The notes below the pieces were generated by a model. That model did not search any database. It was not told where the DNA came from and saw only the letters and a program-made list of their open reading frames with translations. This document shows, piece by piece, positions 30,986 to 39,111 of a stretch of DNA of 39,111 nucleotides; positions within the stretch are counted from its first letter, which is position 1; every line of letters begins with the position of its first letter. The DNA is taken from positions 1-39,111 of the forward strand of contig JAHBMJ010000677.1 in NCBI GenBank assembly GCA_018398765.1. The letters are read 5' to 3'. The translations under genes and the position numbers were made by a program. The DNA is from Chromera velia (Eukaryota > Sar > Chromeraceae).

Positions 30986-31791
30986 CCTACTCCATACAAA
31001 TAGGTCCGGGGTCGATTTGGTGTGCGTGAGCAGTCTGCAGGCAAGGATGCTGAGACCTGGTTACCTCGGTGTGAGTTTGTGAGAGCAGATTTGTGAAAAG
31101 AGGTCTCAGACCTCAGACCTACCCAAAACATAGCCAAAACTGACCAAATGACCTGAAGTGATCACATTGTGCACCGTCCGAGCGTTGTGAAGGCAAGCTG
31201 GAGCGATGAAAGGGTCTCTGTGGAGCCTTACTTGCCCTCGTGTCCACTAATCTGACGAGGGCAGTCAGATTGGGAGGATAAAAGAAGGTATGAGGTAAAG
31301 AAGAGGTATGGAGACGGCAAAGAAACATGCATGCAAGCATCTTCCTTCAGAAAACTTTCTCTTCTATCCAAAAGACTTTTCTCTGCATACAGCCTTGCAT
31401 GCGCACGTTTTCATGCACAGTCTGCTTGCCTACTTGCAATAATGGAACCTTCCGGCAAGAATGGAACCCGGCCCTTCTTACCTACACTCTTTCACCTCTA
31501 TCTGGGTGTGTTTCTCTCTGGCAATAAGTTCTTTTCTTTGGACGAATGACCTGTTTGGATGATATACATGAATATTTGCCTAGATATTTGCCATATATGC
31601 ATGGGCAGATTTGGGCAGCAATGCGTGTTGCTTTCTGCCTATCAAACTGCAAACAGACTGCAGGTGTCTCTTTGTCTGTAATGAAGTAGCTTCATTCCGT
31701 GCCCACGTATACGTGCCCACGTACACCTTCCACGAAGGAGAGCACAGGCCAAAGCCCGTGGACCCAGAAGGTATATCTGAATTCAGGTCAG
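30986..31791. other. Stretch between 46-bp repeats and the hAT-like element
   Basis: No gene, RNA or repeat recognised. Several short overlapping frames (31327-31549, 31580-31838) are without domains. Confidence 0.4.
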
Positions 31792-31799
31792 TGTGTAGG

Positions 31800-32646
31800 C
31801 GCGGGCACCCCACTCGGAAAGATCAGCGGCATTTTTGAGAAAAATGAAAGATGAAAAATGAAAGATTTGGAGCACTTTTGTAAAAAAAGAAAGACTGACA
31901 ATCAACACTAGAAAGAATGACTAAACAGGCGCAAAAAAAAAATTTCCGCCTGCGGCGCACTTACAATCACCTCAAAACTGCTTGTTAACTTTAGAAAAAA
32001 TGAACAAAATACAAAAGTTTGACACATTGATCTCTAAGTCATATTAATTTACACACTAACAGTATGTTTATCTTATATTATCCTTAATGTCCTAAAATTA
32101 AAAGCAAAATTAAAATTTTTAATTTTAATTAAACGATCGAAGGTCTTTTTTCTCACCTCATTCTGCAGCGCAGAGGCTGGCGGAGGCTGGGTTGTCAAGT
32201 ACACTTGCAACCTTTGTAAAAAAAAGTATCTCAGCCGTCCCACGTCCCACATGGCAGGCAAGGACTATAAGGAGGCCTACACGGCTCATCAGCAGAGACA
32301 ACAGTTTCTGCGGTGGTTGAATTCCTTCCAGTAAGAGGGATAGAAGCAGAAAGATCTCCAAATTTAAAGGCCACTGTTATGATCTATGTTGTGATTCAAA
32401 AAAAATGAAGCATGGTTTAAACAGAAACTTGTTTTTATTTTCTGCTCAATCACGGTTTCACGTGAAACCATCAGACTCTCCATATGCCTTGATCTATCAA
32501 TTTTTTTCAACAAAGTCATACAATTAAACACCTGTAAATTTTAAAATGAATTTTCGGTAATTTTTTGAAAGATAGTCTATTTTTTGAAAGTTTAGAGGGC
32601 TTTTTTAAAAAAATGAAAGATCATCTTTCCGAGTAGGGTGCTCGCG
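31800..32646. mobile_element. 847-bp hAT-like element with zinc-finger exon
   Basis: The left end CGCGGGCACCCCACTCGGAA and the right end, reverse complemented, CGCGAGCACCCTACTCGGAA form terminal inverted repeats that continue as AGAT. TGTGTAGG (31792-31799) and TGTGTAAG (32647-32654) flank them, an 8-bp duplication matching at seven positions, as hAT elements make. The AT-rich interior carries one exon-like block (32169-32330). At 847 bp it is too short for a hAT transposase and so is a deletion derivative or non-autonomous copy. Confidence 0.7.
32169..32330 (+). CDS. Exon-like block with CxxC...H zinc-finger text
   Basis: A pyrimidine-rich tract and CTGCAG precede the block, and a GTAAGAG donor follows it. 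The frame between encodes GGGWVVKYTCNLCKKKYLSR, then SHMAGKDYKEAYTAH and a Q-rich end; unspliced, it stops at 32332. CNLC with a downstream H-M-A-G resembles the BED finger found near the N-terminus of hAT transposases, where H-L-A-G is common. A U1-type finger is the alternative. The rest of the protein is missing. Confidence 0.5.
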
Positions 32647-32670
32647 TGTGTAAGTCTCTTCAGTGTGTGT

Positions 32671-32908
32671 ATGTGAGGACCTCTCTGAACCTAACTACCA
32701 CTTAAAAGTCTGCGCCATACTAGGCGCGGATGATTTATAGTGTCTTGAATTTCAAAACGAAAGCCGCATATCTGGATGGTGTCTTGACCCGGGAAGTTGA
32801 CCAGCTACGCCGCAGGCGTGGACGGTCTCTTGAAAAACGATGCTTCAGGTAGAGATCATCTTGATTATATTTTTTCAAGTAGCACTTCGGTTCAGGGAGG
32901 TTTGTGTG
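32671..32908. mobile_element. MITE-like element, copy 2 (diverged)
   Basis: The left arm 32671-32706 (ACCTCTCTGAACC ... ACCACTTAAA) mirrors the right arm 32873-32908. Inner text GCCGCAGGCGTGGAC, CTCTTGAAAAACGATG and a CTTGATT stretch matches the reverse complement of 10.6-10.7 kb. It is therefore the same family as 10570-10880 in the opposite orientation. It begins about 25 bases from the hAT-like element. Confidence 0.65.
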
Positions 32909-33058
32909 AGAGTACTTTCATCTGAGAAGGTTATTTACCCTCTTTTGCGAACAAGTGCAGCGGAGTGCTATATAAAACCAGCGTGTTGTGTGTGCGAGAG
33001 AGGTTTTGTGTCACTGTAGAGACCTACCTAGGTCTTACACCGCTAGTAGGGGGAGTAA

Positions 33059-33258
33059 TCCCTAGAGCTGGGCCTTCTGCTGACTGTGTGTTTAAATGTG
33101 CAGTGCCCTAGAGTTAGGCCTCCTGCTGACTGCGTATTTGAATGTGCAGTGCCCTAGAGTTGGGCCTCCTGCTGACTGTGTGTTTAAATGTGCAGTGCTT
33201 TAGAGTTGGGCCTCCTGCTGACTGCATGTTTAAATGTGCAATGCCCTAGAGCTGGGTC
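33059..33258. repeat. 46-bp tandem repeat, second locus
   Basis: Just over four units; the TCCTGCTGAC word recurs at 33121, 33167 and 33213, exactly 46 apart. Sequence and orientation are those of the array at 30850, 2.1 kb to the left. Between the two lie the hAT-like element and the MITE copy. Confidence 0.9.
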
Positions 33259-34029
33259 TCTTCAGCCATGATGCAGTATGCTTGTTTGGAGTTTTCTCTT
33301 TCTCACATGAATTGGTTATCCGTCTTAGCCTCAATAGCCTGTTTTTCCTCATTGAACGGTTCTGCATGCCAGAGGTTTCTTATCCAGGACCACCTTAGGG
33401 AGCGGGCCGACAGACCATATATAAATAACCAGACATGTGATTTGCACCGGGTAATGCTGAGCAGTTGCGTACAGTTGCGTCACAACTTGCGTGATGCATG
33501 TATATGGGGTGGAGGTACTACCCGGACGGGCGGAAGCTCCTATACCCTCCCTTTACTACCTAATATACCTAATACCCATCAGATACCGTGGCCGCCGGCG
33601 GAGCCGGCCAACGAAATTCAACAGTTCATGAACTTTTGGGGACCACGGCATGCTCCCCGGGAGTATTTCAGTTGCGAAAGGGGTATTCGGGGTTAATAGA
33701 GGTATAATAGAGGTTGAGGGCAGATTGAGGGCAGTCTGATCCATCTGACAAGCAGCAGAAACGATGTACGTGATCTCGAGAGGACATGGCTGCTGCAAAT
33801 AATCGGGCGGATGTATATATCCATAAGTACACGGGGTTTCGGGGTATTTAAGGCAGAGAGTCGGAGGTTTTAACCCAAGTCCTTCGCTTCGGGGTGCTAA
33901 CTTGCGAGGCCGTCTCCTCTTTCGAAAGTTTTGCTCTTTGATCGACTGTTCCACCTGTCCCTTCAAAAAGGGCGCACAAAGTCGATAGCAAAAGCCCTGG
34001 AATATTCGGGTGAATTTGAAGGGTCGAAC
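33259..34029. other. Upstream region of the cyclin-like gene
   Basis: No gene recognised; the 142-codon frame 33268-33696 has no domain. The GTGGCCGCCGGCGGAGCCG string recurs near 33587 (also near 28474). The 5' untranslated region and promoter of the plus-strand gene should be in the last part. Confidence 0.4.
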
Positions 34030-34823
34030 ATGGAAGGAGGGATGTCGGACGGAATTCTGGAGAGCCCTATGCTCTCTCCAAATGGTGAGGCCGACCAAGG
34101 TTCAATAGTCGAGGTAGAGGCGACGGTCAAGGTAGAAGCCGAGGCAGAAGCCGAAGAAGGGACAGACAAGACTGAGGAGTCAAAGTTGAAAAGATCAAAG
34201 GTGCCGGAAGAGGGAGAGGGGGGGGCAGAACTGAAGAAGCAAAAAAGGAACGACCTGATATGGACAAAGCGGGGATGCGTGAGATCCTTCTGCTGGAGCC
34301 TCGTGATTGAAGAAATTTGCGAGGCAATGGCACGGTAAGAGGCAGAACGAACACCGATTTCCATGATGTCCCTCACACACATGTGCAGGTCCTGCAGTTT
34401 CTTTCCGTCGCTTCTTGCCTTTCTCTTTGTCGGCCTTTCTTGTTGGCCGGTTCATTTTCTTTCTGGTCGACTTCGTTTCTGTTTTTAGACGGCTGCTTCT
34501 TGCTCTTTCATCCTTGTCGCTATCCTTTGAGTATAGTGAATGCGTTAGCGAGATTCTGCTGCTCTATCCCTATGTATGCATCAAAATGGGCAGGCCTTTT
34601 GTCTCGAAAGATTTGAGCGAGGATGAATTCCGTTCCTTGTTCGCTTATGTGATATGAGCCTGCAAAAGGGAAAGCAACGACACAAAGAAAATGAATAGTC
34701 TGTGTCTGCAGGCAAGGAGACAGTGTTGTTCTATCGAGACAGATCGTCTTGAGGGCCCTCAGGATCTTCCACCGGTTCTGCCATCTGGCAGAGGCTCTTC
34801 CGGACGTTCGGTATGAGCCTTTG
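34030..34823 (+). CDS. Exons 1 to 3 of the cyclin-like gene
   Basis: Exon 1 encodes an acidic, lysine-rich leader (VEAEAEAEEG, LKRSKVPEEGEG) and a helix (WSLVIEEICEAMAR) before a GTAAGA donor. Exon 2 (from 34537 after TATAG) adds SEILLLYPYVCIKMGRPFVS; its donor TT|GTTCGC at 34639 is weak, chosen because only it gives the phase needed by exon 3. Exon 3 (after CTGCAG, 34712) carries the first cyclin-box helix and ends at GTTAGT. Confidence 0.5.
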
Positions 34824-35056
34824 GTTAGTTGGCTTGTCTCTTTCTTGCTTTGCTGTTTCGCTGTATTGCCGACTCTCTTTGGGCAGACAGACAGCCCGAG
34901 GGTTGCCAAAGCAACAAGAGACAGATGCACACAAGGATCGAGGCGGATGCATACGATAGTTTCGGAGAACACGCCGAAGGAAGCTGCTTTACATATGTGG
35001 AAGCAGATCAGGCTTTCGTCCTCCTTTCTTCCCTCCAGATTTCTGTGCCTACCCGT

Positions 35057-35097
<41 letters not shown>

Positions 35098-37750
35098 TGT
35101 CTGTCTGTCTGTCTGTCTGTTGTGTTCCTGAAGAAGAGGAGGGAAAGAAACCATATAGTCTGTCTGTCAAAGAAAAAAAAGAAGAGAATACAGAAAGAGA
35201 AAAAGGCAGAGAAAAGACGATATAGTCTGTCTGTATGTATGTTATGTATGTATGTATGTATGCCAAAAGAAGGGAGAAGAAGAAACATATAGTCTGTCTG
35301 CCCACTTTTTCTGAGTTATCGTGGTGCTCTTTTGTCTTTGTTGCTTTCTTTCTTTTTGTCTGTTGTGATCATGAAGAAAAGGAGGGAAAGATACCATATA
35401 TGTAGTCTGTCTGTCTGTCTGTCTTTTTGTCTACTGTGTTCATGAAGAAAAGAAGGGAGGAGAAGAAACATATAGTCTGTCTGTCAAAGAGAAAAAATAA
35501 GAGAATGAAGAAAGAGAAAAAGAAAAAGAAAAGACGATAAACTTGGCACATGCACCTATTTTTGGTTTCGTGCGTGTATGTATACATGTGTGTGCATTCT
35601 TCCTTCCAGATGGCGTGTGCAGGTTCAGTGCTTCTCTCTTGGTGTGCTGGGGAGGACGCGACTCCGGGTGTGCGGGTGGGGGCTCCTGTGCGTCAGCCGG
35701 GGGAGAGAAGGCGGAAAGCCGACGCGGTCGAGAGGGCGTTGATCGAAAACAAAGAGGGGGGGGTGCTTGCAAAAGTAGGAAGATTCTTTCCGTCCTATCG
35801 GGCCGACTGGTGGAAGTTTGGGATTCAGTCTTCTGCTGTGGAGGGGTCAGAGGCGACAGAAAATCCTCTGAGTCCAATCAGTCCGCTTTCTCCTGCCTCC
35901 GCTGGGGAGCTGGACGACGTTCCTGTTGCTGTAGAGAGACCGGCCTCTGCAATCAGACAACGTGAAGGGGAGAGAGACAAAAAAGACGTATGGGAGCCTT
36001 TCAGGAAATATCACGCCATTGGTCTTTACCCAGCAGCGTCAGAGACTTTTGGGGAGGCGATGCGGTTCCGGGGGGGATTGAGGAGAACTAGAGAGGGGGG
36101 CCTGATGTGTGGAGAGGTTGCTTCCCCCGAGTTCCCGCCAGCAGGTGATGTCTGTCCGTCTCCCATCCCTTCGGTTGACCAGCGCAAGTTCTTCATATAC
36201 GACTTATTGCGAGTGCTGAGATCGACGGTTCAGTACCATCACTTTCTGATCTTGAAGGTGATCGGATTCGGGGAGCTGTTCTGGGCAGGGGCGGAAGAGG
36301 TGGGTGTGCATGGATGTATCCGTGCACAGATTTGTGTTTGATTGACTGACTTCAGGTAGGAGACACATAAAAACTTGTGGTTTTTGAGACAGACTAGGAT
36401 GTCTTCATGCGCTGAAAATGGCTGTCAAATCTTAAGAGTTGTTTGAGTGGACATGAATGAGGTGTTTTGGACAGATGAGGAAACGATAATTGATTGAATT
36501 GCGTTGTGTCAGATTGTTTGTGTAGCGCAAGAAGGAAGACAAGGGAAAATAGGGACGCAAAGAATCAAGCCGCTCTTCTTGTTTCGCGTCTTCCGGCACC
36601 TAGAGTCTGCCTCGTTTGCATTCGGACGTCCGTGCTTTGAAAACGTCAGACAAAGGACGGCTTTTTGCTTGCGTGCAGATGAGCAGGCCAGACTCTTTCC
36701 TTTCTCATTCAAGCTTGCTTCTGTGGAATGCATGCTGCCAGCATGTGGCAGCTGTGGTCCCCTTCAGCTGCCTGTTTTCCTGCTTGTCGTTTTGTGAATT
36801 CAAGCTCATGAATACGAAAGAGAAAAGAAAACAACATATGTGAATACGTGTTTTTTCCTCTCCCTGCTGTACCTTTCCATTGCATCAACACGTGTGCATG
36901 CAGCGTGCGGAAGCTCTTCTGAAAGTTTCTCTTCTGCAATCCCGGAGGCTTCTCGCCCCTTCGTTGAGACCGTCAAAAATGTCTTCTCCTGCCCATCCCG
37001 CATGCATCCAGGCTTCGTCTTTATCGGAATCCGAAAGGGAGGGGCAGAAGGGGGGGATCGGGGGTGCTGCTGTAGGAGGAGAGGGGGTGGACGACAGAGG
37101 GACTGAACCTGCCACCATCTCTTTTCAAGAGAAAATAATGAAGAGACAGCAGCAGCAGACGACGACGACAGTCTTTCAACCGCTCTCCACAGGCGGTAGC
37201 AGGTCCTCTGTGGGCAGGCTGAGAAACGGTGGGTTGGGGGGAAATGCTTCGTCTTCTTCTTATCCTCTAGTCAGACCGTCTAGGCAGGGGAAGCAGGGCG
37301 CAGAAGTGGAGGACGGGGAGGTCTCCGATGATGACATGGAAGTGGACGGCGTCTCCAACTGCTGCAGTGGGCCGGGGGTTCCACATCCGCCCCCCGCTCC
37401 GCCGTCTGCTCCGCCCCCGCTCCCCTTTGTGCCTGGAGGTAATGCGGCCTCCTGCTGTGTGACTGGAGATGCGGCACCCGACAGGTCGCCTCAGGCAGAC
37501 GAAATCGGGCGGCTGCTGCATACGGACAAAGGGCAGTTTGACTTAAACGAGGAGGCCAAAGATTGGAGGGGGACAGGGGGCTGTGAGGATGGCGGAGTCA
37601 TGTGTGGATTTGCTTGCAGGGAAGGAATTCCTTTTGTTCTTTTGACCACCGTTAGAGAGATCACCCTCGACAGGGCCCTCAAGAACGCGATCTGTTGCAT
37701 GTGAGTGAGTGAGTAAGTAAGTCTCCCTCCCTAGCTCCGTCCCTCCTCGG

Positions 37751-37789
<39 letters not shown>

Positions 37790-39087
37790 AGTCTCTCTCT
37801 CTCTGTTCCACGGAGCCGATTTTCCTTCTTTGCCTTCGCTCTTCCGAGGCGTCCTGTACATGCATGATGGGTTCTTTCCATTCTGAGACGAAGAAAAAGA
37901 AACGCAGCCGCAGCTTTGATGCATGGGACTGACGCACCAAAAAGGCTAATTTCACGTAGATGCGATGAAGCAGGAGGCACGTAGATGCATGCGCGCATAC
38001 ATTCACATGCGGGTATGTATGCTCTCTGCGTTGCTTGAATGCAGCCTGATGTTTCCGTGGAGCGCTGTCGTGGAAGACATCGTTTTTTCGACTCTGGCTG
38101 TTGCCCTGACCTTTGAGAGCGTCGAGGGGTTCCTGGCAGGCGGGAGGGGCGGGGGTGCCGAATGGGGTTCTTCAATGAGGAGTGGGAATTTCAATCAGGA
38201 TCACGAAGGAGGGTTTTGGAGGGGAAGGCCTCGATCCTCTTCGTCTCTTTTTTTCTGTTCAGGGGCTCGAACAGAGGGAGAGGCACGGAAACATCCAGAT
38301 ATTGCAAGAGCAGACAGACAATGTATCGTGAGAAAGAGTGAGGGTGTGTGTGGTAGAGAGGGCGAAGAAGAGTGCGGCGCGGAGGCGTCGGCGGCTTCGA
38401 TTGATGACGCGGGAGAGGCAGAAGTAGAAGGAGACGCAGAGGTAAAGGGAGAGGAGCAGGACAATCGAGAAAAAGAAGAGGAAGAACACTCGGAGGAGGC
38501 TGGAGACGCACTAACGTTCAGCGGTGGGTGTGGGGTTTCGTTCTGTGTGGAAGTTGGCGGGCGGTTGTGTGCCTGCCTGTCTGCCTGTCTGGCTGCCGGT
38601 CTGTTAGTCTTCATGGGTTTCATCTCTGTGAGGTGAGAGTGCTTCAGAGGAGCAGAAGCTTCGAGGGATGTCGTTGGTTGTCTCTCTTCCTTCCATCTCC
38701 ACTTTCTCTGTGCACTCCCCCTTTCTGCATGCCGTCTCTTCCATCTCCACTTTCTCTGTGCACTCCCCCTTTCTGCATGCCGTCTCTTCCATCTCCACTT
38801 TCTCTGTGCACTACCTTCTTTCTGCATGCCGTCTTTCTTTCTTTCTCCTTCGGAGAGATATCTAGGTTCTTCCTTCCCCTAGCTCTTGCACCCCCTAGGA
38901 AAGCATGCAAGTTCCTTGTTGCTGCACACGAGAAAAAGCAGGTTTCACCCCCCCTTTTGGTTTTTTTGTTTGTTTGTCGGATGCATGAGGAAACATGGGG
39001 GGAGAGCTTTCCGACGTGTGTGCAGCATGCTCTCCCCTCGCTCGCCTCTGCCCGAGCTTACGGGCGGCACTGAAGACAATTGAGTCA
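34030..39087 (+). CDS. Divergent cyclin-box protein, partial, seven exons in window
   Basis: Modelled exons: 34030-34334, 34537-34638, 34712-34823, 35610-36299, 36904-37700, 38045-38523 and 39026-39087. Phases agree throughout (849 codons), and the last exon ends at GTAAGT with no stop, so the gene leaves the window. Cyclin-fold text: RALRIFHRFCHLAE, then YEPLMACAGSVLLSWCAGED (residues 150-192), matches the F-H-R-F and A-A-C-L-x-L-A-x-K-x-E-E helices. LLRVLRSTVQYHHFLILKVI (end of exon 4) matches the E-x-x-I-L-x-x-L-x-F helix. ALKNAICC-I-LMFPWSAVVEDIVF (exons 5/6) matches the start of the second repeat in K/L/T-type cyclins. Long acidic, P-rich and Q-rich insertions separate the helices. The usual K-E pair is poorly kept, so kinase binding is inference. 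Exon 2 donor and the true start are uncertain (another ATG at 33931). Confidence 0.55.
35050..35262. repeat. (TGCC)n/(TGTC)n and (TATG)n microsatellites in intron 3
   Basis: TGCC units (about 35057-35093) pass directly into TGTC units (to about 35120). TATG units follow at about 35231-35262. Both lie in the 34824-35609 intron of the cyclin-like gene. Confidence 0.9.
35121..35490 (+). repeat. Intronic repeat cluster with ATATAGTCTGTC core, second locus
   Basis: Five copies have cores near 35155, 35220, 35286, 35393 and 35468. Three are preceded by GTGTTCATGAAGAAAAGG-like text and GGGAAAGA-x-AC. Orientation is plus, that is, sense for the host gene, as in the cluster at 23945-24425 for its own host gene. 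Confidence 0.8.
35610..37700 (+). CDS. Exons 4 and 5 of the cyclin-like gene
   Basis: Exon 4 (35610-36299) follows TTCCTTCCAG and ends at GAG before GTGGGT, 230 codons. Exon 5 (36904-37700) follows CATGCAG and ends before GTGAGT, 265 codons plus two bases. Between recognised helices, exon 4 has an S/P-rich insert (NPLSPISPLSPASAGE). Exon 5 has S/G/P-rich and acidic inserts (EVEDGEVSDDDMEVDG, PPPAPPSAPPPLPF). These make the cyclin fold much longer than usual. Confidence 0.6.
37756..37806. repeat. (TC)n microsatellite in intron 5
   Basis: A TC run of about 33 bases is interrupted by AGAG and then resumes. It lies in the 37701-38044 intron of the cyclin-like gene. Confidence 0.9.
38045..38523 (+). 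CDS. Exon 6 of the cyclin-like gene
   Basis: Starts after TGAATGCAG in the phase left by exon 5, completing an isoleucine codon. LMFPWSAVVEDIVFSTLAVA fits the second cyclin repeat. An acidic E-rich tail follows (KEEEEHSEEAGD). I end it at GCG|GTGGGT (38524) because downstream text is CTGCCTGTCTGCC repeat, typical of the introns here. If unspliced, the frame stops at 38634. Confidence 0.5.
38687..38833. repeat. 48-bp tandem repeat, three units
   Basis: CCATCTCCACTTTCTCTGTG then CACTCCCCCTTTCTGCATGC and CGTCTCTT is repeated at 38693, 38741 and 38789. The third copy has CTACCTTC in place of CTCCCCC. It lies in the presumed intron after exon 6. Confidence 0.9.
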
Positions 39088-39111
39088 GTAAGTGAGTGAG
39101 TGAGTCTCTTG

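Noticed and set aside
30850-33258. CRISPR-like arrays
   Set aside because: The 46-bp and 33-bp repeats are head-to-tail with no unique spacers, and the DNA is eukaryotic.
33268-33696. 142-residue ORF upstream of the cyclin-like gene
   Set aside because: No domain, starts in the 46-bp repeat border and contains the dispersed GCCGCCGGCGG string.

Overview
This is a nuclear eukaryotic window. It contains two multi-exon genes with canonical GT-AG introns, a Ty3/gypsy chromovirus relic, LINE-like relics, several inverted-repeat DNA elements and a great deal of simple and tandem repeat. The mix (about half GC, long repeat-filled introns, Q/S/N-rich proteins, frequent ATGCATGC strings, GT-AG rather than dinoflagellate-type introns) suggests an alveolate or chromerid-type protist alga such as Chromera. 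That assignment is inference from style; nothing here is a diagnostic marker.

Layout. 1-0.9 kb: no recognised gene. 1.2-4.94 kb: pol of a chromovirus (protease, reverse transcriptase, RNase H, integrase, chromodomain) on the + strand, killed by ten in-frame stops and two frameshifts. 5.8-7.0 kb and 7.77-8.0 kb: C-terminal ends of two related LINE-like elements. 7.28-7.48 kb, 9.85-10.55 kb and 10.57-10.88 kb: short inverted-repeat elements. 11-14.5 kb: low-complexity sequence and a 152-bp tandem duplication. 14.87-17.47 kb: a 2.6-kb DNA transposon with a perfect 8-bp target duplication, a minus-strand coding region and a 33-bp satellite array at its right end. 18.7-19.7 kb: a 39-bp minisatellite.

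21.4-27.8 kb holds a minus-strand, seven-exon host gene. It encodes a modelled 771-residue protein with an N-terminal C3HC4 RING finger, long Q/N/S/G/P-rich linkers and a C-terminal RRM resembling the third RRM of CELF/Bruno proteins. All modelled exon junctions keep phase. 29.5-33.3 kb is a block of nested tandem repeats (417-, 30- and 46-bp families), interrupted by an 847-bp hAT-like element with a zinc-finger exon and by a second copy of the 10.6-kb inverted-repeat element. 34.0 kb to the right edge is a plus-strand gene for a very divergent cyclin-box protein that runs out of the window.

The two host genes are about 6 kb apart and divergently transcribed, with the repeat block between their 5' ends. 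Their introns share a distinctive repeat (ATATAGTCTGTC core) in the same orientation relative to transcription. Exon models are from reading splice motifs and phase by eye. No similarity search was run, so domain names rest on motif recognition.
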